Below, in pieces: positions 23,595-36,000 of a DNA stretch of 64,000 nucleotides. Made by a program: the position numbers and the translations under genes. Within the stretch, counting starts at the first letter, position 1. Each line of letters begins with the position of its first letter. Below the pieces are notes generated by a model. That model did not search any database. It was not told the DNA's origin and was given only the letters and a program-made list of their open reading frames with translations. Source of the DNA: Whitmania pigra (taxonomy: Eukaryota > Annelida > Clitellata > Hirudinida > Haemopidae). The stretch is taken from positions 2,066,001 through 2,130,000 of the forward strand of contig JAJTWR010000308.1 of assembly GCA_021613335.1 (NCBI GenBank). The letters run 5' to 3'.

Positions 23595-24141
23595 TTGTAA
23601 AATCATGCTTGAGATTCATAAAACCAAGTGGATTTAAATTTGCAGGTAGAATGAACTTCAAACTGCTGTCACATATTTATGATTGCAACAAATCTGATTA
23701 TAACAAAGATGATATAAATGAATATACAATAAAATACCAAGTCTTTGGAATGCATAATACTATTACGAGGTTTGATTCGAGGATGGTATTCACTTCAACG
23801 ATGACTGAATTTCCTGCAGGTTTCTCAACAACTCTGCATATTGTTGTTTCGTTGAAGTTTTTGGGCCTTTGGCCGGTTTTTTGACTCCGATCTTGCAGTC
23901 GCCCGATCGACACTTGTGCACGGAAGTGGTCGTCACACGTGCTTCTTCCTGGTTCGACTCCTGTTAATAGACTGACTATCAACAAAATGGCCCCAATACC
24001 ACAATGTTGTGTTAATTTATCATGCATGAGTGGAATGTTTCTGTGGTCTGACACATCTAATATATTAAGAATAAATATTAGGTTAAAGCATTAACTAAAT
24101 CATAACTAATTATTGTGCTCGTGATGTTTCTAGGGTTTGCA
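23595..24141. other. Convergent 3' region between VPS53 and CEP57-like
   Basis: The VPS53 stop (23594) and CEP57-like stop (24142) face each other. A minus-strand open stretch at 24054–23698 reads through QRPKNFNETTICRVVEKPAG with no recognisable family; it might be an alternative 3' exon of the CEP57-like gene or chance. No obvious polyadenylation signal could be paired with either gene. Confidence 0.4.
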
Positions 24142-25683
24142 TCAACCATTCCTTGAAGCTCTGAATTGAGAAACAACGATGTGGTTTACCATGTCTTGAT
24201 AGAGTGAAATTCGTCTCATTTGATCTTTTTTTAGCTGCATTTGTTGCTCCAACTGCCTCAGGGGTTCCTTGAGTCTACCACCGTCTCCACGTTCAACCAA
24301 GCTGCTCAGCTTCTCACGTTTTCTAAAATTAAAGAGCAAAGTTCAGTCCACATTTTCGTTTCTTTGAGCATTTCAAATTTTGAGGCACTCGATCAATAAA
24401 AATACTTGTAATCTTCAATTAGTGATGATAAGGTCACAAGCAATATGATGATAGGCTTATATAGGCTATATATATATATATGTATATATAGGCTTACACT
24501 CGCAGATGCTGGTACTCGTCGTAAAGCTGAGATTTTAATTCCTCCAAGCTGTCTTTGCATTTGGATTGAAAAGATTGCAGGGACGTGGAACTTCCACAAG
24601 CTCTCACCTGCTTACATTGACAACTTCTTCGAGAACTTGAAGCTTTACACAGTTTTAGGTTGTGTGCCTTCATAAGAGACAAAACCTCCTGAATATTTGC
24701 TGATAGAGAGTGACTCTTTCCTGTTGACTGAAGCCATTTTTTGTCTTTAGGATTTGAAATAAAAAGGTAGGCATTTTGACCAAATAAACGTGCAGAAGTG
24801 ACGATTAAACGATTAACGAAGGTTAAAAATATTAAAATGATGAAACAAGTCACTTGTTATAAAACCAACCTTGCCACTGATGAAAGGCATTTCAGCCATA
24901 TTCAGCTTGTATTGTCTGCCTGAAGATGGTGTTTCATTGGGGGTTTGACAAGCTGCGGTGGTTGAAGATACCCGGGAAACATTCTTTCCTTCTTTAATTT
25001 TCTTCCACTTTTTATGAGAACATGATTTTGAACTGCCATAAAAGTGGCCCTAAAAATAGAACATGGCATAGATTAATCTCATAGTTTAAGTTAGAAGCAT
25101 TGTCCAGGGAATAGCTTATGAACAACAATAGCAAATTTATATGATACCACAAGCAGGAAAATACCATCAACCTCTAGTGAATTTTGAGCTGAATCGCCAC
25201 CAACGGTATCATGAAATTCAGATTCACCATCAAACTCCAAAACATCATCTTTCATTTTTCTGACTTTTGGTAGTGGAGTGTTACTACATTCATTGAGACA
25301 TTGTCTTATGCTGGCTAATTCATCCTCTAATGTCCTACATCTTTCCTTTGAATCTTGCAATTCATTTTGTAAATCTGTATTTAAATAGAAATACTAAATA
25401 CTAGTGATAATCAAGAAAATATTAAGACTAATTTGTTACCATAAAGGTCAGACATATTGACTTGATCTTTCTTCCTAGATGAATACTTATTATTGTAAGC
25501 AATATGAAGATTTTTAAGAGCCTCGACAATTGCTGGAAAATAAATTGATTCAGTCATTGACTATCAGGTATATCAGTGACTTTACAAAAGAGCACCTTTT
25601 TTATTGCTCTCAGGAAATGAAAACACTTTTCTTGGAGAGGGTTCATCATCCACATCAAGTTTTATTCCAGAATATTTGGTCAT
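24142..25683 (-). CDS. CEP57: CEP57/CEP57L1-like centrosomal coiled-coil protein
   Basis: Six exons join perfectly in phase: 25683–25596, 25532–25440, 25374–25172, 25049–24870, 24727–24498, 24322–24142, giving 324 residues. Near the N-terminus FPESNKKAIVEALKNLH matches the CEP57 family hallmark FPDSN-x-AI-x2-ALKNLQ. A coiled coil follows (DLQNELQDSKERCRTLEDEL). The C-terminal part, LEELKSQLYDEYQHL then EPLRQLEQQMQLKKDQ, corresponds to the microtubule-binding helix of CEP57. A cysteine cluster (C-x9-C-x-C-x5-C) sits before it. CEP57 proteins anchor pericentriolar material and microtubules. The protein is shorter than human CEP57 (about 500 residues), with a compressed middle. The start Met is the first in the exon; stop is TGA at 24142–24144. 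Confidence 0.8.
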
Positions 25684-27684
25684 TTTAGATATCTATTAAA
25701 ATAAGAAGTCAACACCTTTTCTTCAAATTGAGACTTTAATCACTAAATAATCTTTGTACCAATGAGAAATTGTGCCATTCATATAAATGCTGATAAAGCA
25801 AAGCTTACTGTCTGCTAATGCAATAAAAACCTGTTTGCTTTAAAATTAAGGAATTTTAAATATTATGTTAATGTTAAAAAACCAGCATGTAGCGACATAT
25901 GCTTGCATTTTTCTTGGCATGCACTGATTTGAACGCTTAATACCCATCGGAAATTATAACAAAAATTCCCATTTCACACAAAAACTAATTCTAAAATGTT
26001 CCTACTAACAATTGAAGACTCAGAAGTAAATGAGAATATTAATATTTAACCGCGCCCATTTAAATGCTGGTAAACATAAACAAGTATAGTAATCATTCAT
26101 GTTAATGCTAATAATATGTAGTTCAATTATATAAAACACATGTTTACTAAAATACTTGTTTGACTTAATAAAAAAATTTTATCAGGTTCATTGGAAACTA
26201 AATATGGTCGGCTTTCCAAATTCATTCCAAGGCAAGAATGAAATTAATAAATGATTAATTTGTAATTATATCATTTATAAGTTAGGCTTAATTGAACTTA
26301 TTTAGTAAAGAATATCCGTTTCCTTGCAATACCATTAAAGCATTTCCCAGATTTTCAGATTAGTGGTCTTGAACATCTGTTTGGACATATTACATCACTG
26401 CCATAGAATTCCGAATTATCATTATCATTCAAATATGAAAGCATGAAGTCATATTTGCAGCAGATCGTGAGCGGTTTGTTAACATAACGGACATTTTTGG
26501 AAACGATCTACACAAGTTGATCAGTTGACAAACTATTTTACTATAATTTACCCATTATCGTGAAATACTAGCTTTTAGTGATCTATAAAAATATTTAATT
26601 TATTTTTTATGATACTGGGAGTTTTTGAAAACATTCGAATTGATTTATTTTATTGGACTTATTCAAAACCCACGATTAACGAGTTGACACTACATCGTCA
26701 GTGTTCAAAAGGCACCTAAAAAATGTCAGACCCTATTTATGGAAGACCTGCAATAGAAGCTACAATTTAGATTAGGTACACAATAAAAGAATAAATAATG
26801 AAACAAACAGAGTACAAGTACAAAAGCAGACATGAGGTTTAAACATTAAGGATACGATAACCTAGGAGTGGGGTCGGTGTTAGAAACACGCTAGAGAGGG
26901 GTACTAGAGTCGAACCCGGTTATGTCGCCGGCCTAGGGGGTTGCCAAAAACATCGAGATAACCGAAAATCAATATGGCGACTGTATATTAACATATGCTT
27001 GCAATTTTTTTATGTACATAATGTGCGTTAACAAGTGAGAGTACACATGCACGTGTTTTACGATTTTTTTACATAACAGCAATTGATATTTGATATTGAT
27101 TACAAAATATGCACTTCCATGTTTGTTAACAAAATGCAAGTGTGAACCAACTAACAGTAGAGATTTACCAAATCGCAATAAGAACCACCGCCGATTCTCG
27201 ATACAAATCTTTATAATTATTTTTTCCAGCATTGCAAAAACAAAGATCGCTCACAAAATCCCTCATTGACGGGAAGTTTTGTTGCTCGCGAATCTGTAAA
27301 CCATTTTTGATCACTGCTTTTGATCGACACCTTTGTGCTCAGCCATTCTAAGCTTTTAACTTTTTGGGTCAAAAACAGACTTCTCGTACAGGGCCAAGGA
27401 TCATTTTGTGAGGTCACCCATATGCTTAAGCAACCATAAATAGAAAGTTCTCTACAGCAAAATACTTAAGCTTTTTCCAGAAGGGCAAACCGTCGCACAA
27501 TTTGAAAGATTAATTTTTTCTGGCCAAAGTCGGGAGGGTTAGGCAGGGACACACCGAAGCCAAATACAGTGGGGGCAAAGGGCAGTTTTTCCAACTCCAA
27601 AAATTTTTTAGTTAATATCTTGTCGATATTTATTGTTTGCTAACAGGAACTATTATGACTAGCTCAAAACTTTGATAAAATTTG
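25684..27684. other. Intergenic region, no supported gene
   Basis: AT-rich with a GC-richer block at about 26860–26950 (GGTCGGTGTTAGAAACACGC and GTCGCCGGCCTAGGGGG). Minus open frames at 26969–27232 and 27217–27417 have no recognisable domain or exon borders. The first 100–300 bases should hold the CEP57-like promoter; no core motif is clear. Confidence 0.5.
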
Positions 27685-27935
27685 AGGGGGCTATTTTGTC
27701 ACCGGGCTATTTTGTCGCCAGGTTGTTTTGTCCTGGGCTATTTTGTCGCCTGGCCATTTTGTCGGGGCTATTTTGACGGGGCCATTTTGACGGGATTTTT
27801 CCGTCCTGGGCTATTTTGACGCCGGGCTGTTTCGACGGGGCTGTTTTGTCGGGGCGATTTTGTCAGGGCTGTTTTGTCTTGAGCTATTTTGACGCCGGGC
27901 TATTTTGACGGGGCTGTTTTGTCGGGGCTATTTTT
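27685..27935 (+). repeat. Minisatellite with unit close to GGGGCTATTTTGTCG
   Basis: About 15 imperfect tandem units of 13–18 bases built on GGGCTATTTTGTCGCC / GGGGCTGTTTTGTCGG / GGGCTATTTTGACG. Unit length varies and T/A and A/G positions alternate (TGTC or TGAC, CTAT or CTGT). GC-rich against its AT-rich surroundings. Strongly strand-asymmetric: T and G on plus. Confidence 0.9.
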
Positions 27936-27971
27936 ATTTAGCCGATCTTTTGAGTGCTTATGCATCCGGAT

Positions 27972-28451
27972 CAGTGATGGGCTTTAACTACTTAAAAAGT
28001 ATTTTTAATTACTTTTTAAATAAGTAGTTAGTAACTACTCCTTAACTACTTGCATAGTACTTAACTACTTTTTTTAACTACTTTTCCGTTGACATTTGAT
28101 AAAATTAATTTTCTGGACAATTGAATAAGACATAATTATTAGCATATTTATTTAAACTAGCGTAACATTTTCAACTAAATTTTATTTTCCAAATTAATCA
28201 AAAACAGAAGAAACTATGCTTATAAAGTGATGTACCAAATTGTGAAATTGGAAAAAAATTGTTTTTCTTCATTTTATTTTAAAATTTTTTGTAAAGTAGT
28301 TAACTATTTGTAGTTAATAACTACTTTAAAAGTAGTTAACCACTATTTTTTAACTACTTTTTTAAGAGTAGTTATTAACTACTTCCTAACTACTTTAAAG
28401 TAGTTATTAACTAGTAGTTAACTACTTATAGTTAGTAACTACCCATCACTG
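27972..28451. mobile_element. Non-autonomous hAT element, 480 bp
   Basis: Ends are CAGTGATGGG and, inverted, CCCATCACTG, flanked by perfect 8-bp duplications ATCCGGAT (27964–27971 and 28452–28459). Both arms are packed with AACTACTT/AAGTAGTT units in both orientations, so the element could fold on itself. It shares termini with the elements at 457–1241 and 60263–61333 and its subterminal repeat with the latter. No coding potential. Confidence 0.95.
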
Positions 28452-28464
28452 ATCCGGATGTGAA

Positions 28465-28690
28465 GGCACTTTTTAATCGATCCACCATTTGTATAGCGCC
28501 CCTACCCGAGGGCGATCCCTGGCAGTGCAGGCTGGGTTGCAAACGTGACACATAGCAAGTGTTGTTATTACCGCCACATGCGGGAATGCTACCCATTCGG
28601 CCAATAACCGACAAAAAATTAAACAAAATCCCCTCGACAACGAAATATCCAATGAATGGCAAATAAATTTAAAACCGAGGGAGATGATTA
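28465..28690 (-). repeat. SINE-like dispersed repeat, copy 3
   Basis: Core GGCAGTGCAGGCTGGGTTGC on plus aligns with 6398–6420; further matches include TTATTACCGCCACATGCGGG and ACCCATTCGGCCAATAA. On minus the 3' end reads GGGTAGGGGCGCTATACAAA, the conserved tail type of many animal SINEs. It begins only about 10 bases after the hAT target duplication, so the hAT element landed beside or in it. Confidence 0.65.
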
Positions 28691-28699
28691 TCTGCTTAC

Positions 28700-30060
28700 A
28701 TTATGTTATTTAAAATATTTGTTGTAACTTTAAATCCTAAACCTTATAGCAATTATGTGCAATATGCATTTGAATTTTGAATCCTAATTTTTCCAACTTA
28801 TTTCAGTTTGTTCCAGGGGGCGTCATTGGGTTTAGGCAATAGGATGCATGAGGCCTTTGCCTCTTCTACCCACCAAATGGTGTCCCTGAAGCGAATATTT
28901 GACATTTCATAGGAAAGTTTCTGATTCTAGGCTATATGCCTAGCCTAGATCTATATAAATTTAGTCGACTAAGGAATTGTTTTAAATGTTGAAACATGGA
29001 GTTTGGAGTGGCTCTTAAATGGACGTAAGTACGAGTAAGAACGCATTATGTTTTAAAAGCAAACATCAACCTTTGACCTTATTAATTAAAATAACTTGGA
29101 ATCTTAAAACTGGCTTTTTCGAGAGTTTCTGCATCAATGTTGTCAAGAAATGCGGTCTGTTCTTTAGAATGAGTTATGTTATTCAATACCTTAGGCTTAT
29201 GAATGCAACCTTAAAATACCTGTTCATAAATTAATACAATTTAAATTGTTATTATTAATTTAATAGTAACTTTTAAAATTTCATCAGAAACGTATTGGGC
29301 AACACGAGAATGATCTTTTCAATTTATCAATTCTTTTCTCAACTTTCTCCGGAATCTGAAATTGTGAAATCAACGTGGATGATATCGCAGCCAAACTTTT
29401 AGCTCGAATGTTATCATATATTTCGAAAGACGAAACGACCTTCAAATTGCTTCAATGTTATCGATCATCATTATAATAACAATAATAATATTAATAACAA
29501 CACCAATAGTAATAAATTATTAACCGTAAAACACATCGTGTTCTCTATTAGCAGAGGACCGGAGCTTTATAGTTAAGCAACTAGTGCCAGCTGTAGCGAA
29601 TAATGGCTTGCTTATATTTAGCAGAGGCAACCAACTTAAGGAAAGAAGCCGCGAGACTGGGCGAAGCTGATTTTCAGCATCAATTTGGCTTGTCTGGGCG
29701 CTTGCGTGTTGGCGACAGTGACTATACGCCCTCCTATTTGGCCTGCTCTCGACAAGCCTGTCTGCACTCGCAAATTTAGAAAACCAGAATGCTTAATTAA
29801 TTTATATTGAATGTATGTTTAAAAATTATTTTCTTTTATTTACACAATTATTTATTCTAAAAGATTTCAAATTATTTGTCGTGGAGTCGTATTTCCTTTT
29901 TCCAGGAGCGTGTTAAGAGCTTGTTATGTTGATGAAAAAAGTCTGATTGGAATACTCAAAAAGGATTTTAACGAGGATTATTTATAAAATAAATTTTTGC
30001 TTGCCCAGAGGAAACAACTGCGAGAAAGATAGAAAGCATTCTGGTTAGTTCTTCGGCGTC
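28700..30060. other. Upstream region of the collagen gene, no other gene
   Basis: AT-rich; contains a short patch of AATAAT-type simple sequence near 29475–29515 and a GC-richer stretch at 29640–29780. A 71-residue open frame at 29019–29234 has no recognisable features. The collagen promoter and 5' untranslated region should lie just before 30061 but no core element is obvious. Confidence 0.5.
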
Positions 30061-33000
30061 ATGTCACCAAAGCCGTCACAATGGTTAGTGACGTACGTCG
30101 TGCTGGTAGTGGCGTTTGTTGGGTGCCAAGTCATCGGCTCTGATGTCCTAAAACATCTTCCATCTGGTTAGTGAAGTTTATCTTTTCAGAACGCAATAAG
30201 GATTTTGATCGAATATTCATTATATAACTGCTCGACTAGTCATGAATGGTGGCAAACATATTAGTTAAAATAAAAAATTTAAAACCTGCAATCATTAAAG
30301 AAATGATGAACATTCATAAACATTATTGAACACGAAACTAATTGTTTCAACAATTCTGTCGTCGAATGCATGTTGAATACAGATTATCGATTAATCGTTA
30401 GTCAGTTAATCAATAACAGTTAATTATGTAACTTGGAAAGGCTCCATTGACCTGCTGGGGTCCGTAAACATCACAGCCGATAAGAGTGGAATAGAAATGG
30501 TGGATGGAATCTGCAGGTCTCCATACGGTGCTGTCATCGACACCCAGCCTCTGACTGCTTACAAGATCACTAGGAACACCACCCTTAGTGCAAAGTCGGA
30601 AGATGTCTTTTCTGGTAAGGCATATTCAAATAATTGTTTTCTGACCATTTTATGACAAAATTCGATATAGCTCTTTCGCGATATAATAACAGTTTAATAT
30701 TCAAGCTAGGAATGTTAAAACATGTGACTGAAATCATATGTAGCCGCAAACTTTGTTTTCGCTAGTTAGCTGGTTCAACAAAACACAGCCTAAAAATTTC
30801 TGGTTTCGAATATTGAAATTTTCTCTATAATCAATTTTCTGCTTAGAGAATTTTCCCCGAGACTTTTCCATCATCACAACGTTCAAGTCAACTAAGGGCG
30901 GAAAAGGATACTTGTTTGCAGTCTACGACGAGAAATTGGAAAAGCCCGTCTTTGGATTTGAAATTTCAAACTTTTCATCCGTCTTGCTCTACAGGAACAA
31001 AGATGGCTATCCAAGCTACAGGAAATCCCCAAAGTTTGAGGTCAACATGGTTGACGGGAGGTATAACAAACATCACGACAATCTGGATAAAAAGATAAGG
31101 TTTTTAAACTTTCATTCCTTTCGACAGGTGGCATCAAGTCGGAATAAGTGTTAAGGATGATGTGGTGACTCTGATATACGATTGTAAGATTATTTACACT
31201 GTTCCCATCAACCGATCAAATGCTGATCTCGATCTAAAAGGAAGAGTTTTTCTCTTCAATCACCCTAAATCTGGAGATGCCTTCGAGGTTTGCACAACAT
31301 ACAACTTCTAGACTTTAATTAATTCTACCGATCAAATTTGAAATACGAATGATTTACGGCAAATTATTGTAAATTATTCAGGGTGACGTGCAACATTTGG
31401 TCCTCATACCCGATGAAGAAGCAGCATACGACATCTGCCAAATGGTTCCTGAATGTCACGGAGAGTCTGATAACTACCAGGTAATTAACTATCTGAGCAT
31501 TTATTTTTTTTATCAACACATACGCGCAATGACGGATTTATCCAGAGACCCCGATGCGGTCTGGTTGATGCAGGCCCCTGTGCAGCTGACCCTGCCTAAA
31601 TCCGACACTGCATGCGCTTGATTATGTAATCGATTATTCTAACAAAATCCCATTGAAATTTGAAAGGCAGTTGATCCATTCTACGGAGAATCAAGAAGAT
31701 CAATAAGACCAGGAGTTCCTGGTCATTCCGGAGCACCAGGAGACAAAGTTCATAAAACTTTTTTAATTATTTAAAGAACTTAGGTTTCTCATAAAATACA
31801 AATATTGCAATATTTTACTAACTTGTTCTAAAGTGTTTAAAAAATATTTGAGATACTTATCTAAGTAACTGCATGATTGAAGACTCTGTTATTACTCATA
31901 TGGTAATTATTACTCTCTAAATGTCATGTCGATGTTCTTTTATAAAACATAGCGACATATAGCAAAGCGTCTAACCTTTTCGAATCCAATCTCCATTTTG
32001 GATATTAATAAGCAAGCAAACAACCAAGAATTCAAACATTGAACGCATTTTCAGGGAATTCCTGGCAGGGATGGAAGTGATGGATTGCAAGGTTTGCCAG
32101 GACCTCCAGGCAACGTGTTTGTGATCTCGGTAAATAATAGGAAATTAATTTATTATTTGCTTGAACTGATTTGATTAATTTAATCATTTTCATAACTAAG
32201 CCAGATAATTTGGAATATAAATTACATTTAATCCACGGTGTCTTCAACTTTAACCATCTTCTTTGCAGCTTGACTTTGCATCCGATGCCAAGAGTCCCCA
32301 TGGACAGTTGGAATCCATGAGAGCCATTCTAAACCAGCATATGGTGTATATACATGCTTATGATGTTTCATTTTTGAATCAATTAACTGCGTCATTCAGT
32401 TCATTGTTCGGCGTTATGTTAAGTAAAATAGAAGAACTATTTTGAAGTTACTATTTGTCTTCAGATGGCTATGAAAGGAATCTCTGGTCCTCAAGGTTTC
32501 ACTGGAGAAACTGGACACGATGTAAGACATTTCTTCACTTAAAAAAATTGATTTGCAGATATGAAGTTATTTCATTCGTCGATTGCAGGGTTACCGAGGT
32601 TCACCAGGTCCAAAAGGAGAGCAGGGGGATCCCGGACCAATAGTATTATTTGATTTCATTACCTTTTGTAATCTATTTAAAATTTCTTATGAAAACTTAA
32701 GCATAATAAAAAACAGTATTTAATTAAGCTTTTTGAAATGTTCTCAGGGAAGAATTGGACCGAGAGGAATCCCAGGACCACCAGGAAACATTGGAAGAAG
32801 GGTACATTTTATTTTTGAACATTTTAATTTTTAATTATAACATATTTTAAAATCTATAATACTTTAACAATCATTTGAAAAAGCCGTATAGATAAGGGCA
32901 ATTCAGATTTTAAAAATCTAATCAACGTACAATGCGTCTCAACAACATGTCGATCCTGTTTCAAGAGTTTGAAATTAATTCATCGTCACTGGAAGAACAT

Positions 33001-36000
33001 TTTTAAGAACTTACACTTACATTTTAAAAAGATAAATTTCAAATTAAGCATAGCTTATTTGGAACACTCGTTGAAATAGATATATTTGTTAAACACATTT
33101 TTTGACCAATTTTTTATAACATTAAATAACATGATAATCATTCGGATCTTAATTCAACTCAGGGTCGATCAGGTCTAGATGGAGAAAGAGGACCACCGGG
33201 ATTACCTGGTCTTAAAGTCGGTTCTGCTTATTTCAACCAGTGTTGCAGCAATCAACCATTTAACACAACATTTGAACCAATTAACAATTTTGTTTCAAAT
33301 TCCAGGGAAGCCATGGATTTGCAGGAGTGCCAGGACCAGCTGGAGACAAAGGAGACAAAGTAAAAATTTAGTTATACGAAGTTCTTAGTAAATTAGAAAA
33401 TTTTGAAGTTTTAAAAATGAGATCTGACTGCCTTGGAATGACCGGAGACAAAATAAAGGCAGAGAATAGCAGGGTTGATGAATAATAATTAAACTTTCAG
33501 GGAGAACCCGGAGAATCAGGACCACAAGGATTCCAGGGACCAGAAGGGGAACAGGTGCTTAAATGTTTTCACGGCTTGTTAGAATGCAAGGAGGTCTAAT
33601 GTCAAATGTTTGCTTTAGGGAGACCCTGGTCCTCCTGGACCTCCCGGATTGGAAGGTGAGCCTGTAAGTAAACCACGTTTATTAAATTCATTAAATAGAT
33701 TATCAAAACGAGTTATTTTATAATCATTCACTTTCTCATAATGTGGCTTTGCAGGGTCCCAGAGGCTTCGATGGACCCAGAGGTCAAGTTGGACCTGTTG
33801 GACCACGTGTTAGGAATTTGTGGTTTTGTTAAACATTTATTTCCGACAGCAATGAAAGCTTTCGATAGGAAACGTGATAGTGTTATAAATGATCTTAATC
33901 CGTCATAATAACAATTAATTTATGAGGCTATATAAAATGCATCAGAGGCACTTATTTAAAATTGATTAGGAAGATGTTTTTAATTAAACTTTCTTCATTT
34001 CAATTCGTAGGGTCTTCCTGGAAACGAGGGTTCTCCAGGACCAAAGGGTTTGTTGGTGAGAAAGACGAAATGTTGTTAATTTAATGAAAAGTAGAAATTT
34101 TTCCTCCTAATTAAATATTTTAATAAAAATTCTCAGGGTCCCGTTGGTGAATACGGAAGACCAGGTCTTTCTGGATTCCCAGGCCAACCAGTACGTGCAA
34201 TGGAACATGGACTCATTTAATTTTTTTTCTGTAGCTCATATAAGTCACGGAATATTTGAAGATAAAATAGAAGCCTATTATTTAATTTTATTATTTTATT
34301 ACCATCAAATAAAAAGTTAGGAAGTTTATTAGCAAGACATTGAAATAGAAACAATTGGTTTGTGTCAAGTTGTTTTGCTAATAATTTATGATTTCGGTGA
34401 AATCTTTTTACCTAAGGGACCACCGGGAGCACCAGGACCAATTGGTCCACCTGGTCTGACAGGTACATCCGGCAAAAATGGATTGACTGGTCTTCCAGGT
34501 GCAGAAGGACCGCTGGTGATTAATGGTTCTTTTCTCAATGTTGGTATTACTTTGAGAGTTAAATGGATTCTTGTTTTTTAGGGTCCCCAAGGCAGACCGG
34601 GATCACAGGGAGAAAAAGGAGATCCAGTGAGCCAAATTCTTGAAATCTGTTATTTCATGTTTAATATAAACAGTCCATGTTTAGTGTTTTACATGAATTA
34701 CATGCCATAATTAAAATAACTTTACTCGTTTAGTTTAATTTATTACAAAGTATTGGAGTATTTGTCTTTAATGATTGATGAATGTTAACATTTAATTAAT
34801 TCAAATAAATAATCAAACTAATTATTTTCTTTAATTAAATTAATTTCTTTTATGTAGGGAACTCAAGGGGCTCCAGGTGAAGTTGGTTTGGCAGGAGCTC
34901 AAGGCTTGAAGGTTGCTTGTGAACTTCGTTTGGCTTTGGAAAAGCTTTGGCAAATATAGCATCTAAATAGCATCATAAATATAACATCTGGTTATAGGGA
35001 GAAGCTGGTGTCAGAGGATTAGTCGGAGAGCAGGGAGACAGGGTTAGTGAAATTATTATTGCAGTTTTAGAACATTAAGTCTGCCATTTTATGCCAGTAT
35101 TGCTGACAGAAATAAAGCATTACTGACAGCAACTTTATCAAATGAACCAAAATTGCGGTAGTCCTATATTTTGAATGGATTTAAATTCTATTCAAGGGTC
35201 TTCACGGTCCTGATGGACTTAAAGGAGAGGTGGGACCTCCTGGAGACAAAGGTGAGAAGGGTGATGCAGGACCTCGTGGTGAAGAAGGACCACTAGGGTT
35301 AAAGGTAAGTAAAATACGTTGTGTTTGATGGCTGGTCAGAATTATCTTCATTCTTTTCGTGATCAGGGTGAGGTCGGTCCAAGAGGAGAAGTCGGTCCTC
35401 CAGGTCCAAGAGGAGAGAAGGTAGAAATCATGTGAAACATAGAATACTATTAGTTGGAATTAATCGAATAATTACGATTACGGAAATTATCATATTTAGG
35501 GACATCCAGGCGGCGTCGGATTTCCAGGTTTTCCAGGTCTGCAAGGAGACAAGGTAAGGATGTTTTAGAGATTATAATGTTGAGTTACGTCACGATGTTG
35601 TGCTTTTTTGTTAGGGAGCCAGAGGAGCACCAGGAAAGCCCGGTAAAGAGGGTGCTAAAGGACTAGCCGTGAGCTTACAATTTCGAATTTCCGTGTTTTA
35701 AGTCATCGTGATTTGTAGCTTGTAGTAGCAAGCAGTAATTTAATGTTTGGATTGCAAATAGATTTCATGTTTTTTTTATTTCAAAGGGCTCTCAAGGTTC
35801 TACTGGAGAACGAGGAGCTGTCGGCCTTAGGGTAATAAATTCAACATTTGTGGCTTTAGATTAATGTCTTCATGAATTTACAACTGGCAAATGATGGAAT
35901 AGGGTCCCGATGGACCTGGCGGTAGGTCAGGACCACTTGGTCCACCAGGTCCAAAAGGGGAGGCAGGTGCTGTTGGACCTCTTGGTCCAAGGGGAGAAAG

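Noticed and set aside
24445..24500. TATATA tract in a CEP57-like intron as a promoter
   Set aside because: It is a short (TA)n microsatellite between GGCTTATATAGG and its inverse, lying between two coding exons, with no gene starting from it.
26890..26950. Possible tRNA or 5S-like block (GAGTCGAACCCGG)
   Set aside because: A B-box-like string is present but there is no A-box or pairing acceptor stem.
33615..33806. Minus-strand frames with Gly-Pro-rich translation over the collagen
   Set aside because: Antisense shadows of Gly-X-Y codons; no splice structure and the plus strand explains the sequence.
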